Assembly (NCBI GenBank): GCA_022601275.1
Contig: JAHZIT010000111.1
Location: 1-35,423, forward strand
Direction: 5' to 3'
DNA: 35,423 bases
Source of the DNA: Actinomycetes bacterium
GTDB lineage: Bacteria; Actinomycetota; Actinomycetes; Mycobacteriales; Mycobacteriaceae
The translations under genes were made by a program, and so were the position numbers. Below are positions 17,095-27,045 of the stretch, piece after piece. Within the stretch, counting starts at the first letter, position 1. Each line of letters opens with the position of its first letter. Under the pieces are notes generated by a model. It saw only the letters and a list, made by a program, of their open reading frames with translations. It searched no databases and was not told the DNA's origin.

Positions 17095-18637
17095 AGATAT
17101 TGAGCCAGTCCTCCCGCATTGTCTCGGATTCCTCGGCCGCCTCCCGGCCGGACCCCAGCATGAACAATGCCGCGATGACACCGAACAGCGCGACGAACGC
17201 CGGCAACAGCATGGCTTGCGACATGGCCGCAGCGAACGGCTCGTGCAGGAAGACCGGCAACTCTGCGACTTCTCCCTCGCTCCTCGGGGCCGCAGCCACC
17301 GCAGCTGGCATCTCTGCGGACAGTCGGGTCACCATGAACGCGGCAATTCCTGCGCTGCCGAGCACCGACCCAACCTGCCGGGTGGTGTTGTAGACGCCGG
17401 AGCCTGCGCCTGCCAGCTGAGCGCGAAGGTTTCTGGTGGCGGTGGCTGCCAACGGCGACCAGATGAACGCCATGCCGACCCCGGCAGCGGTCAGCGGCAG
17501 CAGCAGGCGCCAAATCGGCGTCGTCGGCGTCATCTCGATCGACAACCAGGTGAGCCCCACAGCCATCACCGAAAAGCCGAATCCGACGACAGGAGTGGGC
17601 TGCGATCGGTCGACAATCCTGCCGACCAATGGCGCCAGCACACCAGTTGCCACGGCCATCGGCGCGGTCAGCAGGGCCGCCCCGGTCGGCGAGAGCCCGC
17701 ATACTGCCTGGGCATAGAACATCAGCGGCAGAAACATCGCGGTAGCGACGAACCCAATGGTCGCGACTCCCAGATTGGACATGGAGAAGTCACGGTCGCC
17801 GAAGATGGTCAGCGGTATCAGCGGCTCACCGGTAGTTACCGATTGCCAGTAGAGAAACGCTGTCATGAGCACGGCGCCGATGAGAATGGCCGCCCAAACC
17901 CACGGTGCCCAGTCGTTGCCCTGACCCTCCTGCAGCGCGAAGACGATCAAGAACATGCCGACGCCCGACAGCAACACCCCGGGCATGTCGAACCCTTGTT
18001 TGTGAGTAGGCAGCGCCGGCACCAGCCAGACGGCGACCGCCAGACCGACGATGCCGACCGGAACATTGACGATGAATATCCACTGCCAGCCAAGATGCGA
18101 CACCAATACCCCGCCCAGAAGCGGGCCCACCAGGGTGGCCACCCCGGCCGTGGCACCCCACGCGCTCATCGCGACCCCCCGGCCATGCGCGGGGAAGGTC
18201 CTGGTGATCACCGACAGCGTCTGCGGCGTGAGAAGTGCCGCACCAACCCCCTGGACCACCCTGGCTGCGATCAGCATGCCGATGGTTTCAGACAGTCCGC
18301 ACCACAGAGAGGCCGCCGTGAACACCGCGAGGCCGAGCAGATAGATGTTCTTCGGGCCGTATCTGTCCCCCAGTCGGCCAGACACGAGCAGGGGCACCGC
18401 ATAGGCCAGTAGATAGGCGCTGGTCACCCAGATCACCGCGGCGTAGTCGGCGCCCAGGCTGGACATGATCGCTGGATTGGCGACGGCGACGATCGTGGCG
18501 TCGACGAGGATCATGAAGAAGCCGATGAGCATCGCCCATAACGCGTGCCAAGGGTTGGCACCGGGAGCACGCCGGGTCACGGTGTCGAACATGGCAGGTT
18601 CGGCAATCTCGATGTCGGCAATCTCGATGTCAGCCAT
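17060..18637 (-). CDS. DHA2-family MFS drug exporter (EmrB/QacA type, Rv1250-like)
   Basis: This 525-residue proton-driven exporter has 14 predicted membrane helices. Motif D1 [20 protein letters not shown] lies in helix 1, motif [11 protein letters not shown] in the first loop and motif C (TLVGPLLGG) in helix 5. The substrate is unknown. The ATG at 18637 lies inside a 15-bp tandem repeat, giving an N-terminus of repeated ADIEI. A second ATG at 18592 ([11 protein letters not shown]) would avoid the repeat entirely. The gene starts 16 bases after the stop of the next exporter upstream, so the two are probably one transcript. The C-terminal end overlaps the helicase gene. Confidence 0.9.
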   Translation of the reverse strand: MADIEIADIEIAEPAMFDTVTRRAPGANPWHALWAMLIGFFMILVDATIVAVANPAIMSSLGADYAAVIWVTSAYLLAYAVPLLVSGRLGDRYGPKNIYLLGLAVFTAASLWCGLSETIGMLIAARVVQGVGAALLTPQTLSVITRTFPAHGRGVAMSAWGATAGVATLVGPLLGGVLVSHLGWQWIFIVNVPVGIVGLAVAVWLVPALPTHKQGFDMPGVLLSGVGMFLIVFALQEGQGNDWAPWVWAAILIGAVLMTAFLYWQSVTTGEPLIPLTIFGDRDFSMSNLGVATIGFVATAMFLPLMFYAQAVCGLSPTGAALLTAPMAVATGVLAPLVGRIVDRSQPTPVVGFGFSVMAVGLTWLSIEMTPTTPIWRLLLPLTAAGVGMAFIWSPLAATATRNLRAQLAGAGSGVYNTTRQVGSVLGSAGIAAFMVTRLSAEMPAAVAAAPRSEGEVAELPVFLHEPFAAAMSQAMLLPAFVALFGVIAALFMLGSGREAAEESETMREDWLNIFTRKSADPESS

Positions 18638-18655
18638 CTCGATGTCGGCAATCTC
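18602..18655 (-). repeat. 15-bp tandem repeat at an exporter start, 3.6 copies
   Basis: On the plus strand the unit GGCAATCTCGATGTC occurs at 18602-18616 and 18617-18631 exactly, at 18632-18646 with two changes, and as nine bases at 18647-18655. The array runs into the stop codon of the upstream exporter (18654-18656) and spans the start of the downstream one. The two changed bases create the ATG used as its start. Confidence 0.95.
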
Positions 18656-19904
18656 ATGAGCGAAGCAACCTGGGACGATCCGGCCGGCTATGGCTACCGG
18701 GACGGCGGGGAACCCCGCTCAGCAGCAGGGCCAGCAGCGCGATGATCACACCGGCCGACATCACCCCCGCCATAGCCAATTCGTCGTTCCCGAGCACACC
18801 GACGACAGGAGCGACAGCCGCGCCCAGCCCGAACTGGGCCGCACCCAACAGCGCCGCAGCCGTACCCGCAGCATCGGGATGACGGGTCAGGGCCACCGCC
18901 GGCGCGTTCGGAATCACCAGCCCCATCGCACCGAGCATCGCCCAGACCGGCAGGATGAAGCCGACCGCACCGCCGACATGACCGGCCGCCAACCCCACGA
19001 ACACCACGCCCGACACCGACGCGGCAGCCAGTGCCCACACCATGATCTGCTGGGGAGAGTGCCGCCTCAGCAGCAGAACGTTGCACTGGGTGGAAGCTAT
19101 CAACGCTACGGCTCCCGCGCCGAACACCAGCGCGAACGCGGTCTGGTCCAGACCGTAGCGCCCTTGCAGCACAAACGAGGCACCCGCGATGTAGGCGAAC
19201 AAACCTGACATGGCCAGCGCGGCCGTGAGGACCAGGACGACAAATCGTAGGTCGCGCAACAGTTCCAGGTAGGTCGCGGCGATACCCCGCATCCTCAGCG
19301 GACGGCGGTGCCTTTCGGGCAATGTTTCGGGCAGCGCGAAGACGGCCATCAACAGCAGCGCCCCAGCCAGTACGACCAGTGCCGCGAAGATCCAACGCCA
19401 CGACGCCTCGAGCAGTATCGCCGCCCCGAGTGAAGGGGCGAGCACCGGTGCTGCGCCGAGTACCAGCATCAGTCGCGACATCACCGTGGCGGCCACCGAC
19501 TCCACGAACAGGTCACCGACGACCGCGATGGCCACCACCATCGCCGCCGCTGCCCCGAAGCCCTGCAGGCCTCGAGCGACGCCCAGGATGGCAATGCTCG
19601 GAGCGAATGCGCACAGCAGAGAGGCCAGCATGTGTAGCACGATCCCGGCCATCAACGGCGCGCGCCGACCCAGGGAATCCGACAGCGGTCCGACGATGAG
19701 CTGCCCCAGGGCCAGCCCGGCGAGGGTACCCGTCAGCGTCAACTGGACCAGCGACGACGACACCGACAGGTCCTCTGCGATCCTCGGCAGCGCGGGCAGG
19801 TACATGTCGATGGTCAGCGGGCCCAGCGCCACGAGCAGTCCGAGCACCACGATCATCCGGGTTCGACTCGGCTGCTTGACATCCACGTCCAGGGATACTG
19901 CCAC
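18654..19904 (-). CDS. Bcr/CflA-family MFS drug exporter
   Basis: This about 416-residue, 12-helix exporter belongs to the Bcr/CflA (DHA1) subfamily. The diagnostic first helix and loop are clear: [20 protein letters not shown], followed by [17 protein letters not shown] (motif A) and [13 protein letters not shown]. Relatives export bicyclomycin, chloramphenicol or sulfonamides; the substrate here is unknown. GTG 19904 is chosen as start. GTG 19886, or the Met just before helix 1, are also possible. The open frame runs on to 20165 but would overlap the divergent gene with its strong ribosome site. I do not recall a second exporter at this point in M. tuberculosis, so it may be an insertion. 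Confidence 0.87.
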   Translation of the reverse strand: MAVSLDVDVKQPSRTRMIVVLGLLVALGPLTIDMYLPALPRIAEDLSVSSSLVQLTLTGTLAGLALGQLIVGPLSDSLGRRAPLMAGIVLHMLASLLCAFAPSIAILGVARGLQGFGAAAAMVVAIAVVGDLFVESVAATVMSRLMLVLGAAPVLAPSLGAAILLEASWRWIFAALVVLAGALLLMAVFALPETLPERHRRPLRMRGIAATYLELLRDLRFVVLVLTAALAMSGLFAYIAGASFVLQGRYGLDQTAFALVFGAGAVALIASTQCNVLLLRRHSPQQIMVWALAAASVSGVVFVGLAAGHVGGAVGFILPVWAMLGAMGLVIPNAPAVALTRHPDAAGTAAALLGAAQFGLGAAVAPVVGVLGNDELAMAGVMSAGVIIALLALLLSGVPRRPGSHSRPDRPRLLRS

Positions 19905-20009
19905 GCAAATGGTTAGCGCCGCTTCCCAATTATTGTGCCCCCGGTCACCGCCGGTGTCCGCGACCACGCTCGGGCACCCGATGTGGGCCTCCATTCGTTT
20001 GACACGCGT

Positions 20010-20015
20010 TAACCT
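20010..20015 (+). promoter_or_regulatory. candidate -10 box in the divergent gap 19905-20076
   Basis: TAACCT fits TANNNT and would start a transcript near 20022, giving a leader of about 55 bases before the EcsC-like gene. A perfect TTGACA at 19999-20004 is too close to act with it and could pair with a weaker -10 further down. The 172-base gap holds nothing else recognisable except the strong ribosome site AAGGAGG at 20061-20067. Confidence 0.3.
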
Positions 20016-20076
20016 GTGGGCAGCAGTTGCAGGCGGCTCGATCGCTGGCGGCTCAAACTGAAGGAGGGGCCACCCA

Positions 20077-20829
20077 ATGAGTGCCCGGTCGCGTACCAGG
20101 AGCCAGTTGCCGGCGGTCAGCGACGGTGATGCAAGCATCGCGGCGAAGGTGCTTTCCCAGATCATCGAACGCGGCGCACGCGTCCAAGGTCCGGCGGTCC
20201 GCGCCTACGTCGACCGCCTGCGCGAACACTACCCGGACGCCACCCCTGCCGACATCATCGCGAAATTGGACAAGCACTACATGGCCGCCGTGATGGCCAG
20301 CGGCGCGGCTGTCGGTTCGGCCGCGGCGTTCCCCGGCATCGGCACCCTCGTCGCGATGTCCGCAGTTGCCGGCGAGACTGTCGTGTTCCTCGAGGCGACG
20401 GCGGTGTACGTACTCGCGGTGGCCGAGGTGCACGGCATCCCCGCCGACCACCGCGAGCATCGTCGCGCCCTGGTGTTGGCGGTGCTGGTCGGCGACGACA
20501 GCAAGCACGCCATGGCCGACCTGCTGGGCCCCGGCCGTACCAGCGGAGCGTGGCTGTCCGACGGCGCCGCAACCCTGCCACTGCCCGCGGCGTCCCAACT
20601 GAACTCACGCTTGGTGCGCTACTTCGCCAAGCGCTACACACTCAAACGCGGCGCCATCGCGTTCGGAAAGCTCCTCCCGGTCGGAATCGGAGCGGTCGTC
20701 GGAGGCGTAGGCAACCGGATGATGGGCAAGAAGATCGTCGGCCATGCTCACACCGCCTTCGGCAACCCGCCAACACGGTGGCCGTCGCCGCTGGTGCTGC
20801 TGCCCGCGCCGCGACCCCAATTGCCATAA
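20077..20829 (+). CDS. EcsC-like membrane-associated protein (Rv1249c-like)
   Basis: This 250-residue protein of unknown function has an alanine/glycine-rich hydrophobic region at about 70-115 (MASGAAVGSAAAFPGIGTL onward) and a C-terminal KLLPVGIGAVVGGVGNRMMGKKIV segment. The last resembles the EcsC family pattern (Lys/Arg-x-Pro, a glycine-rich turn, Asn, then a basic helix), which is my basis for the name. The ATG is preceded by a near-perfect Shine-Dalgarno AAGGAGGGG, so this start is secure. The position directly upstream of kgd is conserved with Rv1249c. The last about 20 residues are proline-rich and unlikely to be structured. Confidence 0.75.
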   Translation: MSARSRTRSQLPAVSDGDASIAAKVLSQIIERGARVQGPAVRAYVDRLREHYPDATPADIIAKLDKHYMAAVMASGAAVGSAAAFPGIGTLVAMSAVAGETVVFLEATAVYVLAVAEVHGIPADHREHRRALVLAVLVGDDSKHAMADLLGPGRTSGAWLSDGAATLPLPAASQLNSRLVRYFAKRYTLKRGAIAFGKLLPVGIGAVVGGVGNRMMGKKIVGHAHTAFGNPPTRWPSPLVLLPAPRPQLP

Positions 20830-20975
20830 GCACGTTGCATGGTCCGGCAAGCGGCAGAAGCGCTAGCCTCTAGAAGGCGGAAATGCGGAACCCCCGCACG
20901 CCGCGGTTGGATTGGGTGGCCGGCTGCTAAGCGGCAGCACTGGCTCGAAGCGAAGAATTGAGGCGAACAGCAGCC

Positions 20976-23900
20976 GTGAATTCACCTTCACCATTCGGTC
21001 AGAACGAGTGGTTGGTCGAAGAGATGTATCGCAAGTTCCGCGACGATCCCTCCTCGGTCGACTCGAGTTGGCACGAGTTCCTGGTCGACTACTCGCCCGA
21101 AACCACCAATGAAACCGCCCCCAAGGACAACGGGAAGCCCGCCGCGAGCCAGACCACGGCCCCCGAACCGGCGGCTGCGCCGCCACCGAAATCGGCCGGA
21201 GGCAAAGGCGCCGCCGGGGCGAAGAACGCCGAGTCCGGCACGGGAACGGCCAAGGCCGCCAAGCCCGCCGCGACGCCTGAGAAGCCCCCGCAGCAGTCTG
21301 CGCCCAAGAAGGGAGCGGCCAAGACACCTCAGGCACCCTCGACGGGCAAACCGGCCGCCCCGGCCGCTCAGGACGACGAGACCCAGGTGCTGCGCGGCGC
21401 CGCAGCGGCCGTGGTGAAGAACATGTCCGCGTCGCTGGACGTACCGACGGCGACCAGCGTGCGCGCTATTCCGGCCAAAGCCATGATCGACAACCGGATC
21501 GTCATCAACAACCACCTCAAACGCACCCGGGGCGGCAAGGTTTCGTTCACCCATCTGCTCGGCTATGCGATCGTGCAGGCGGTCAAGAAGTTCCCGAACA
21601 TGAACCGCCACTTCGCCGAGGTGGACGGCAAGCCCAACACCGTCACCCCCCCGAACACCAACCTGGGTTTGGCGATCGACCTCCAGGGCAAGGGGGGCAA
21701 ACGGCAGCTGGTCGTCGCGGCGATCAAGCACTGCGAGGCCTTGCGGTTCGACCAGTTCATCGCGGCGTACGAGGACATCGTGCGCAGAGCGCGAGAAGGT
21801 AAGTTGACCGCCGAAGACTTTGCCGGCGTGACGATCTCGCTGACCAACCCCGGCACTATCGGCACCGTGCACTCGGTGCCGAGGCTGATGCAGGGTCAGG
21901 GCGCGATCATCGGCGCCGGCGCCATGGAGTATCCGGCGGAGTTCCAGGGCGCGAGCGACGAACGCATCGCCGAACTCGGTGTCGGCAAACTCATCACACT
22001 GACGTCGACCTACGACCACCGCATCATCCAGGGCGCGGAGTCGGGCGACTTCCTGCGTACGATCCACCAGTTGCTGCTCGACGACGAGTTCTGGGACGAG
22101 ATCTTCCGCGAACTGGGAATCCCCTACGAGCCAGTGCGCTGGCGCATCGACAACCCGGATTCCATCGAGGACAAGAACGCGCGCGTCATCGAGCTCATCG
22201 CGGCCTACCGCAACCGCGGTCATCTGATGGCCGATATCGACCCGCTGCGACTGGACAAGACCCGGTTCCGCAGCCATCCCGATCTCGACGTGAACACCCA
22301 CGGGCTGACACTGTGGGACCTGGACCGCGAGTTCAAGGTCAACGGCTTCGGCGGCGCGGACACCAAGAAGCTGCGCGACGTGCTGGGCCTGCTGCGGGAC
22401 GCGTACTGCCGCCACGTTGGGGTGGAGTACGCACACATCCTCGAGCCCGAGCAGCAGAAGTGGCTGCAGGATCGCATCGAGATCAAACATGAGAAGCCGA
22501 CTGTCGCCGAGCAGAAGTACATTCTGAGCAAGCTCAACGCGGCCGAGGCGTTCGAAACCTTCCTGGCGACCAAATACGTTGGGCAGAAACGCTTCTCGCT
22601 CGAGGGAGCTGAGACCGTCATCCCGATGATGGACGCCGGGATAGACCAGGCCGCCGAACACAGCCTCGACGAGGTCGTCATCGGCATGCCGCACCGGGGG
22701 CGACTCATCGTGCTGGCCAACATCGTAGGCAAGCCGTATTCGCAGATCTTCACCGAGTTCGAAGGCAACCTGAACCCGGCCGAGGCGCACGGATCGGGCG
22801 ACGTCAAGTACCACCTCGGCGCGACCGGCAACTACATCCAAATGTTCGGCGAGAACGACATCACCGTGTCGCTGGTCGCCAACCCGAGCCACCTCGAGGC
22901 GGTCGACCCGGTACTCGAGGGTCTGGTTCGCGCCAAGCAGGACATGCTGGACAAGGGCAATGGCCCCGACGGGTTCACCGTCATGCCGATGATGCTGCAC
23001 GGCGATGCCGCCTTCGCCGGGCAGGGTGTGGTCGCCGAGACGCTGAACCTGGCGCTACTGCGCGGGTACCGCACCGGCGGAACCATCCACATCGTCGTCA
23101 ACAACCAGATCGGTTTCACCACCTCGCCGAATGACTCCCGGTCCTCGGAGTACTGCACCGACGTCGCGAAGATGATCGGAGCGCCCATCTTCCACGTCAA
23201 CGGTGACGACCCCGAGGCCGCTGTGTGGGTGACCCAGCTGGCCGTCGACTTCCGGCAGGAGTTCAAGAAGGACGTCGTCATCGACATGCTGTGCTACCGG
23301 CGGCGCGGCCACAACGAGGGCGACGACCCGTCGATGACACAGCCCATCATGTATGACGTCATCGACACCAAGCGCGGCGTGCGAAAGAACTACACCGAGT
23401 CGCTGATCGGCCGCGGCGACATCTCGATGAAAGAAGCCGAGGACGCGCTGCGCGACTATCAGGGCCAGCTTGAGCAGGTCTTCAACGAGGTGCGCGAACT
23501 TGAGCGGCACGCGCCTGCGCCAAGCGAGTCGGTGGAGGCCGACCAGATGGTTCCGGCCGGAATGACCACTGCGGTGGAAAAAACGCTGCTGGGCCGCATC
23601 GGTGACGCACATCTGGCCTACGACGAGGACTTCAACGTCCATACCCGGGTGAAACCGGTACTGGAGCGGCGCCGCGAAATGGCCTATGAAGGCAAGGTTG
23701 ACTGGGCCTTCGCCGAGCTGCTGGCTCTGGGGTCCTTCCTGGCCGAAGGTAAGACCATCCGGTTCACCGGACAGGACGTCCGGCGCGGCACGTTCACCCA
23801 GCGCCACGCGGTGATCATCGACCGCAAGACCGGTAGGGAGTTCACCCCGCTGGACCTGTTGACGGTCAACACTGATGGCAACCCGACCGGCGGGAAGTTC

Positions 23901-24755
23901 ATGGTCTACGACTCCGCACTGTCGGAGTTCGCCGCGGTGGGCTTCGAGTACGGCTACTCGGTAGGCAACTCCGGCGCACTGGTGCTGTGGGAGGCTCAGT
24001 TCGGCGATTTCGTCAATGGCGCCCAGTCCATCATCGACGAGTTCATCAGCTCGGGTGAGGCCAAGTGGGGCCAGCTCTCCGACGTGGTGCTGCTGCTGCC
24101 GCATGGCCACGAGGGGCAGGGGCCCGACCACACCTCCGGTCGGATCGAGCGGTTCCTGCTGCTGTGGGCCGAGGGCTCGATGACGATCGCGGTGCCATCG
24201 ACACCGGCGAACTACTTCCATCTGCTGCGCCGGCACGGACTCGACGGAATCAGGCGACCGTTGATCGTCTTCACCCCGAAGTCGATGCTGCGCAACAAAG
24301 CGGCCGTCAGCGATCTCAAGGAGTTCACCGAGGCGAAGTTCCGGTCGGTGCTCGAGGAGCCCACCTACACCGAAGGCACCGGTGACCGCGGCAAAGTCAG
24401 GCGTGTCCTGCTGACCAGCGGCAAACTGTACTACGAGCTGGCGGGCCGCAAGAAGAAGGACGAACGCGAGGACGTGGCGATCGTCCGCATCGAGCAGCTG
24501 GCCCCGCTGCCGCGGCGCCGCCTGGCCGAGACGCTGGATAGATACCCCAACGCCGATGAGTACTTCTGGGTCCAGGAAGAGCCCGCGAACCAGGGGGCGT
24601 GGCCGACGCTGGGGTTGACGCTGCCCGCGGTCCTACCCGAGAGGCTCGCCGGCATCAAGCGCATCTCCCGGCGGGCGATGTCGGCGCCCTCGTCGGGGTC
24701 ATCGAAGGTGCACGCCGTCGAGCAGCAGGAGATCATCGATACCGCGTTCGGGTGA
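20976..24755 (+). CDS. kgd: multifunctional 2-oxoglutarate metabolism enzyme Kgd (alpha-ketoglutarate decarboxylase)
   Basis: This 1259-residue thiamine-diphosphate enzyme uses 2-oxoglutarate as the E1 component of the oxoglutarate dehydrogenase complex, as a decarboxylase giving succinic semialdehyde, and in carboligation. Residues 1-40 are the conserved [19 protein letters not shown] segment bound to other complex members. About 41-130 is a Lys/Ala/Pro-rich linker, longer and more lysine-rich than I recall in M. tuberculosis. About 133-360 is the E2-type acyltransferase domain with [11 protein letters not shown], and from about 400 the E1 domain with [16 protein letters not shown] (about 677), NNQIGFTT and NGDDPEA. 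GarA and acetyl-CoA regulate the family. GTG 20976 gives the expected N-terminus; TTG 20958 is an alternative. Confidence 0.97.
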   Translation: MNSPSPFGQNEWLVEEMYRKFRDDPSSVDSSWHEFLVDYSPETTNETAPKDNGKPAASQTTAPEPAAAPPPKSAGGKGAAGAKNAESGTGTAKAAKPAATPEKPPQQSAPKKGAAKTPQAPSTGKPAAPAAQDDETQVLRGAAAAVVKNMSASLDVPTATSVRAIPAKAMIDNRIVINNHLKRTRGGKVSFTHLLGYAIVQAVKKFPNMNRHFAEVDGKPNTVTPPNTNLGLAIDLQGKGGKRQLVVAAIKHCEALRFDQFIAAYEDIVRRAREGKLTAEDFAGVTISLTNPGTIGTVHSVPRLMQGQGAIIGAGAMEYPAEFQGASDERIAELGVGKLITLTSTYDHRIIQGAESGDFLRTIHQLLLDDEFWDEIFRELGIPYEPVRWRIDNPDSIEDKNARVIELIAAYRNRGHLMADIDPLRLDKTRFRSHPDLDVNTHGLTLWDLDREFKVNGFGGADTKKLRDVLGLLRDAYCRHVGVEYAHILEPEQQKWLQDRIEIKHEKPTVAEQKYILSKLNAAEAFETFLATKYVGQKRFSLEGAETVIPMMDAGIDQAAEHSLDEVVIGMPHRGRLIVLANIVGKPYSQIFTEFEGNLNPAEAHGSGDVKYHLGATGNYIQMFGENDITVSLVANPSHLEAVDPVLEGLVRAKQDMLDKGNGPDGFTVMPMMLHGDAAFAGQGVVAETLNLALLRGYRTGGTIHIVVNNQIGFTTSPNDSRSSEYCTDVAKMIGAPIFHVNGDDPEAAVWVTQLAVDFRQEFKKDVVIDMLCYRRRGHNEGDDPSMTQPIMYDVIDTKRGVRKNYTESLIGRGDISMKEAEDALRDYQGQLEQVFNEVRELERHAPAPSESVEADQMVPAGMTTAVEKTLLGRIGDAHLAYDEDFNVHTRVKPVLERRREMAYEGKVDWAFAELLALGSFLAEGKTIRFTGQDVRRGTFTQRHAVIIDRKTGREFTPLDLLTVNTDGNPTGGKFMVYDSALSEFAAVGFEYGYSVGNSGALVLWEAQFGDFVNGAQSIIDEFISSGEAKWGQLSDVVLLLPHGHEGQGPDHTSGRIERFLLLWAEGSMTIAVPSTPANYFHLLRRHGLDGIRRPLIVFTPKSMLRNKAAVSDLKEFTEAKFRSVLEEPTYTEGTGDRGKVRRVLLTSGKLYYELAGRKKKDEREDVAIVRIEQLAPLPRRRLAETLDRYPNADEYFWVQEEPANQGAWPTLGLTLPAVLPERLAGIKRISRRAMSAPSSGSSKVHAVEQQEIIDTAFG

Positions 24756-24756
24756 G

Positions 24757-24787
24757 CCCTTTCCCCCGCGATCCCTTTCCCCCGCGA
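24757..24787 (+). repeat. 15-bp direct repeat downstream of kgd
   Basis: CCCTTTCCCCCGCGA occurs at 24757-24771 and again at 24773-24787, starting one base after the kgd stop codon. The second copy runs into the left arm of the following palindrome. Confidence 0.85.
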
Positions 24788-24845
24788 GCGCGCGTGTCGG
24801 TACGCCGACGCGCCGCTGAGCGTGGCATTTTGCGTGCGCTCGCGG
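24782..24845. repeat. 64-bp imperfect palindromic element between convergent genes (terminator or REP-like)
   Basis: Outer arms CCGCGAGCGCGCG (24782-24794) and CGTGCGCTCGCGG (24833-24845) pair at 12 of 13 positions. Inside, 24792-24800 pairs with 24805-24813 around a TACG loop (nine base pairs, one G-T). The element fills the gap between the kgd stop and the 3' end of the DUF732 gene, so it may end both transcripts. Its compact form resembles dispersed intergenic palindromes of fast-growing mycobacteria. Confidence 0.6.
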
Positions 24846-24860
24846 TAATCGAGGGAGCTC

Positions 24861-25223
24861 CTAAAGCCAATCGAAGAACGAGAACGGCCGGCCGTCGGTC
24901 AAGGCGTTGACCGCCGGCGGGCATAGGATCTGAATCGCCAGATCCGTGAACATCGTCGCAGCTCCAATCGGTCGACCAAGTTCTTCGGCAACGCGGGCGG
25001 CGACGTCGGCGGTGTTCTGCCCGGGCTCGGCCAGCATCGGGCAGACGGACTCTCCGATACGAATGGCGGTTGCCGGGTCTATGTCGCCGAGACGGTAATG
25101 GTTCAGCGCCCCCAAGAAGATGTCGGTGGCGCTGTCTGCCTGCGCCGGAGCCGCGGATATCGTCGCCGCCACTACAGCGGCCGAGGCGGCAAGCGCTGTG
25201 ACGGCCGGGTACTTGAAACTCAT
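24861..25223 (-). CDS. secreted DUF732-family protein
   Basis: This 120-residue precursor has a hydrophobic signal sequence (about 6-28) ending in APAQA, so cleavage before Asp30 by signal peptidase I is likely and the mature protein is about 91 residues. The mature part has the DUF732 layout: DIFLGALNHYRLGDIDPATAIRIG, Cys61, an alanine-rich helix, then FTDLAIQILCPP with Cys101; the two cysteines probably form a disulfide. Function is unknown for the family. In M. tuberculosis I recall relBE at this position, so the locus differs. Convergent with kgd. Confidence 0.85.
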   Translation of the reverse strand: MSFKYPAVTALAASAAVVAATISAAPAQADSATDIFLGALNHYRLGDIDPATAIRIGESVCPMLAEPGQNTADVAARVAEELGRPIGAATMFTDLAIQILCPPAVNALTDGRPFSFFDWL

Positions 25224-25229
25224 GACTTG

Positions 25230-25235
25230 ATTATC
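25230..25235 (-). promoter_or_regulatory. -10 box for leaderless DUF732 transcript
   Basis: On the minus strand GATAAT, one base from TATAAT, sits six bases before the ATG at 25223, suggesting a leaderless message. Confidence 0.45.
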
Positions 25236-25312
25236 GTCGATGACGCCCCGGCCATTACTCCCCCGGGCAACAGCTAGCCTCGACCCCAGTACACCGAGCA
25301 GAGGGAGTGGAT

Positions 25313-26143
25313 ATGCAAGGCTTCGCCGGAAAGGTGGCCGTGGTAACCGGCGCCGGCTCAGGCATCGGTCAGGCGCTGGCGATCGAACTGGGACGCTCTG
25401 GCGCCCACCTGGCGATCAGCGACATCGACACCGAGGGCTTGGCTACGACCGAAGACCGCCTCAAGGCCATCGGCGTCCAAGTGAAGTCCGACCGACTCGA
25501 TGTCACCGAGCGCGAGACTGTCCAGCTTTACGCCGACGGTGTCGCCGAACACTTCGGCAAGGTCAACCAGATCTACAACAACGCCGGCATCGCGTTCACC
25601 GGCGATATAGAGGTCGCCCAGTACAAAGACATCGAACGGGTGATGGACGTCGATTTCTGGGGCGTCGTGAACGGGACCAAGAGTTTCCTTCCGCACCTGA
25701 TCGACTCCGGAGACGGACACGTCGTCAATGTCTCGAGTGTGTTCGGCTTGTTCGCGGTACCCGGGCAGGGCGCCTACAACGCAGCGAAATTCGCGGTCCG
25801 CGGCTTCACCGAGGCGCTGCGCCAGGAAATGGCGCTGGCGCAACACCCCGTGAAGGTCACCTGCGTGCACCCCGGCGGCATCAAGACCGCGATCGCCCGC
25901 AACGCCACCGCCGCCGAGGGCCTGGACGTGGAGGATTTGGCACAGACCTTCGACAGGAAGCTGGCGCGCACCACGCCTGAGCAGGCCGCCAGAGTCATCC
26001 TCGACGGAGTGCGCAAGAACAAGGCCAGAGTGCTGGTGGGCACTGACGCGAAGATATTCGAGATCGTCGTGCGCGCCGTCGGCGCGGGCTACCAATCTTT
26101 TCTTCCCGGATTGATGTCAAGGCTGGCTCCCGGGGTGCATTGA
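25313..26143 (+). CDS. short-chain dehydrogenase/reductase (Rv1245c-like)
   Basis: This 276-residue NAD(P)-dependent oxidoreductase has a Rossmann fold with TGAGSGIG at 12-19, NNAG at 89-92 and the catalytic Ser142, Tyr155 and Lys159 (AYNAAKFAVRG). It follows the classical SDR layout, and the sequence is close to Rv1245c as I recall it. The substrate is unknown. ATG 25313 is chosen over GTG 25307 because the Shine-Dalgarno GAGGGAG (25301-25307) is five bases before it and because the orthologous N-terminus fits. It is transcribed alone, divergent from the DUF732 gene and convergent with lpqZ, 38 bases away. Confidence 0.93.
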   Translation: MQGFAGKVAVVTGAGSGIGQALAIELGRSGAHLAISDIDTEGLATTEDRLKAIGVQVKSDRLDVTERETVQLYADGVAEHFGKVNQIYNNAGIAFTGDIEVAQYKDIERVMDVDFWGVVNGTKSFLPHLIDSGDGHVVNVSSVFGLFAVPGQGAYNAAKFAVRGFTEALRQEMALAQHPVKVTCVHPGGIKTAIARNATAAEGLDVEDLAQTFDRKLARTTPEQAARVILDGVRKNKARVLVGTDAKIFEIVVRAVGAGYQSFLPGLMSRLAPGVH

Positions 26144-26181
26144 GGACCCTCGTCAGGGCGCGAGGCACGCGCACACCGGCG

Positions 26182-27045
26182 CTAGCTGCCGACGCCGATC
26201 GGGTGGGCATCCAGCCACTGCCCGGCCACCACACCGGGATCGGCACCCTCGGCGACCTGGCGGCGCATGTCGGCCAGCGCTGCGGTGTCGAGTACTCCGG
26301 CTATCTCGTTCAGAGCGAGCACCTGAGACTCGGTCAGCTCGTTGCGCCGGTACAGTGCCACCAAGTTCTCAGCACGGATCAACTCCGTCCTGTCCGACAA
26401 CACGACCAACTCCGACGGGACGTCCGGTGCTGCGGTTGTCGTCCACGCCGCGTCGATCTCCGCTGACCGCAGTGACGCGAACAGCGCTGCACTGTCGGCG
26501 AATTCGCGCACCGCGGGCAATGTGCAGGTGCCGACCGACGCAGGGTGCGCGGCGCCTTTCACAGCACCGAACGATATATCCTCACACCGCCGCATCATTG
26601 CGGTCACGTCGCGAGCACCCCAGTCGCGCGCAGTCTCATCGGTGACTGCTATCGCGGGTTTGTCCTCCGCCGACATCGTGTAATCACCTGCGGCCATACC
26701 CTCGGGCAAAGCCGCAGCCAACGTGCGGTACACCTGCGCAGCCGACCGCGCCGGCGAATCGGGTTCGAACCGCTGCAGCAGCCGTCCGGTGAAACCGGGC
26801 GCGACGCGAATCTCCCCCGAGTCCAGTTGACCCAACGGATCCCGTTCCGTCCGCACGTGGGCCGGGTTTCCGTAGAACCGCAACGCGGCCGCATAGATGT
26901 TGGCCACCAGTTCAGACTCCGGGTCAGACGTCGACCCGACCGGGATCGACGGTGCCGGCTGTTGCCCGCCACAACCCGCGGCGAGCAGCAAGGCGACCAG
27001 CAGGGTCGGCCAAAGCCTCGAGATCCGCGCGGGGCTCAGTCGCAT
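26182..27045 (-). CDS. lpqZ: lipoprotein LpqZ, substrate-binding-protein-like (OpuAC type)
   Basis: This 287-residue lipoprotein has lipobox LAAGC with Cys25 as the lipidation site. The mature part resembles the glycine-betaine/osmoprotectant-binding (OpuAC-like) family, with a C-terminal segment LNEIAGVLDTAALADMRRQ characteristic of that fold. No ABC transporter genes lie nearby, so a transport role is unproven. Its ATG overlaps the last ten bases of the malic enzyme gene upstream, so the two are translationally coupled. In M. tuberculosis lpqZ is not next to a malic enzyme as far as I recall. Confidence 0.88.
   Translation of the reverse strand: MRLSPARISRLWPTLLVALLLAAGCGGQQPAPSIPVGSTSDPESELVANIYAAALRFYGNPAHVRTERDPLGQLDSGEIRVAPGFTGRLLQRFEPDSPARSAAQVYRTLAAALPEGMAAGDYTMSAEDKPAIAVTDETARDWGARDVTAMMRRCEDISFGAVKGAAHPASVGTCTLPAVREFADSAALFASLRSAEIDAAWTTTAAPDVPSELVVLSDRTELIRAENLVALYRRNELTESQVLALNEIAGVLDTAALADMRRQVAEGADPGVVAGQWLDAHPIGVGS

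Noticed and set aside
20988..23000. 670-residue open frame antisense to kgd
   Set aside because: Composition is that of the opposite strand of Kgd, with no motif of its own.
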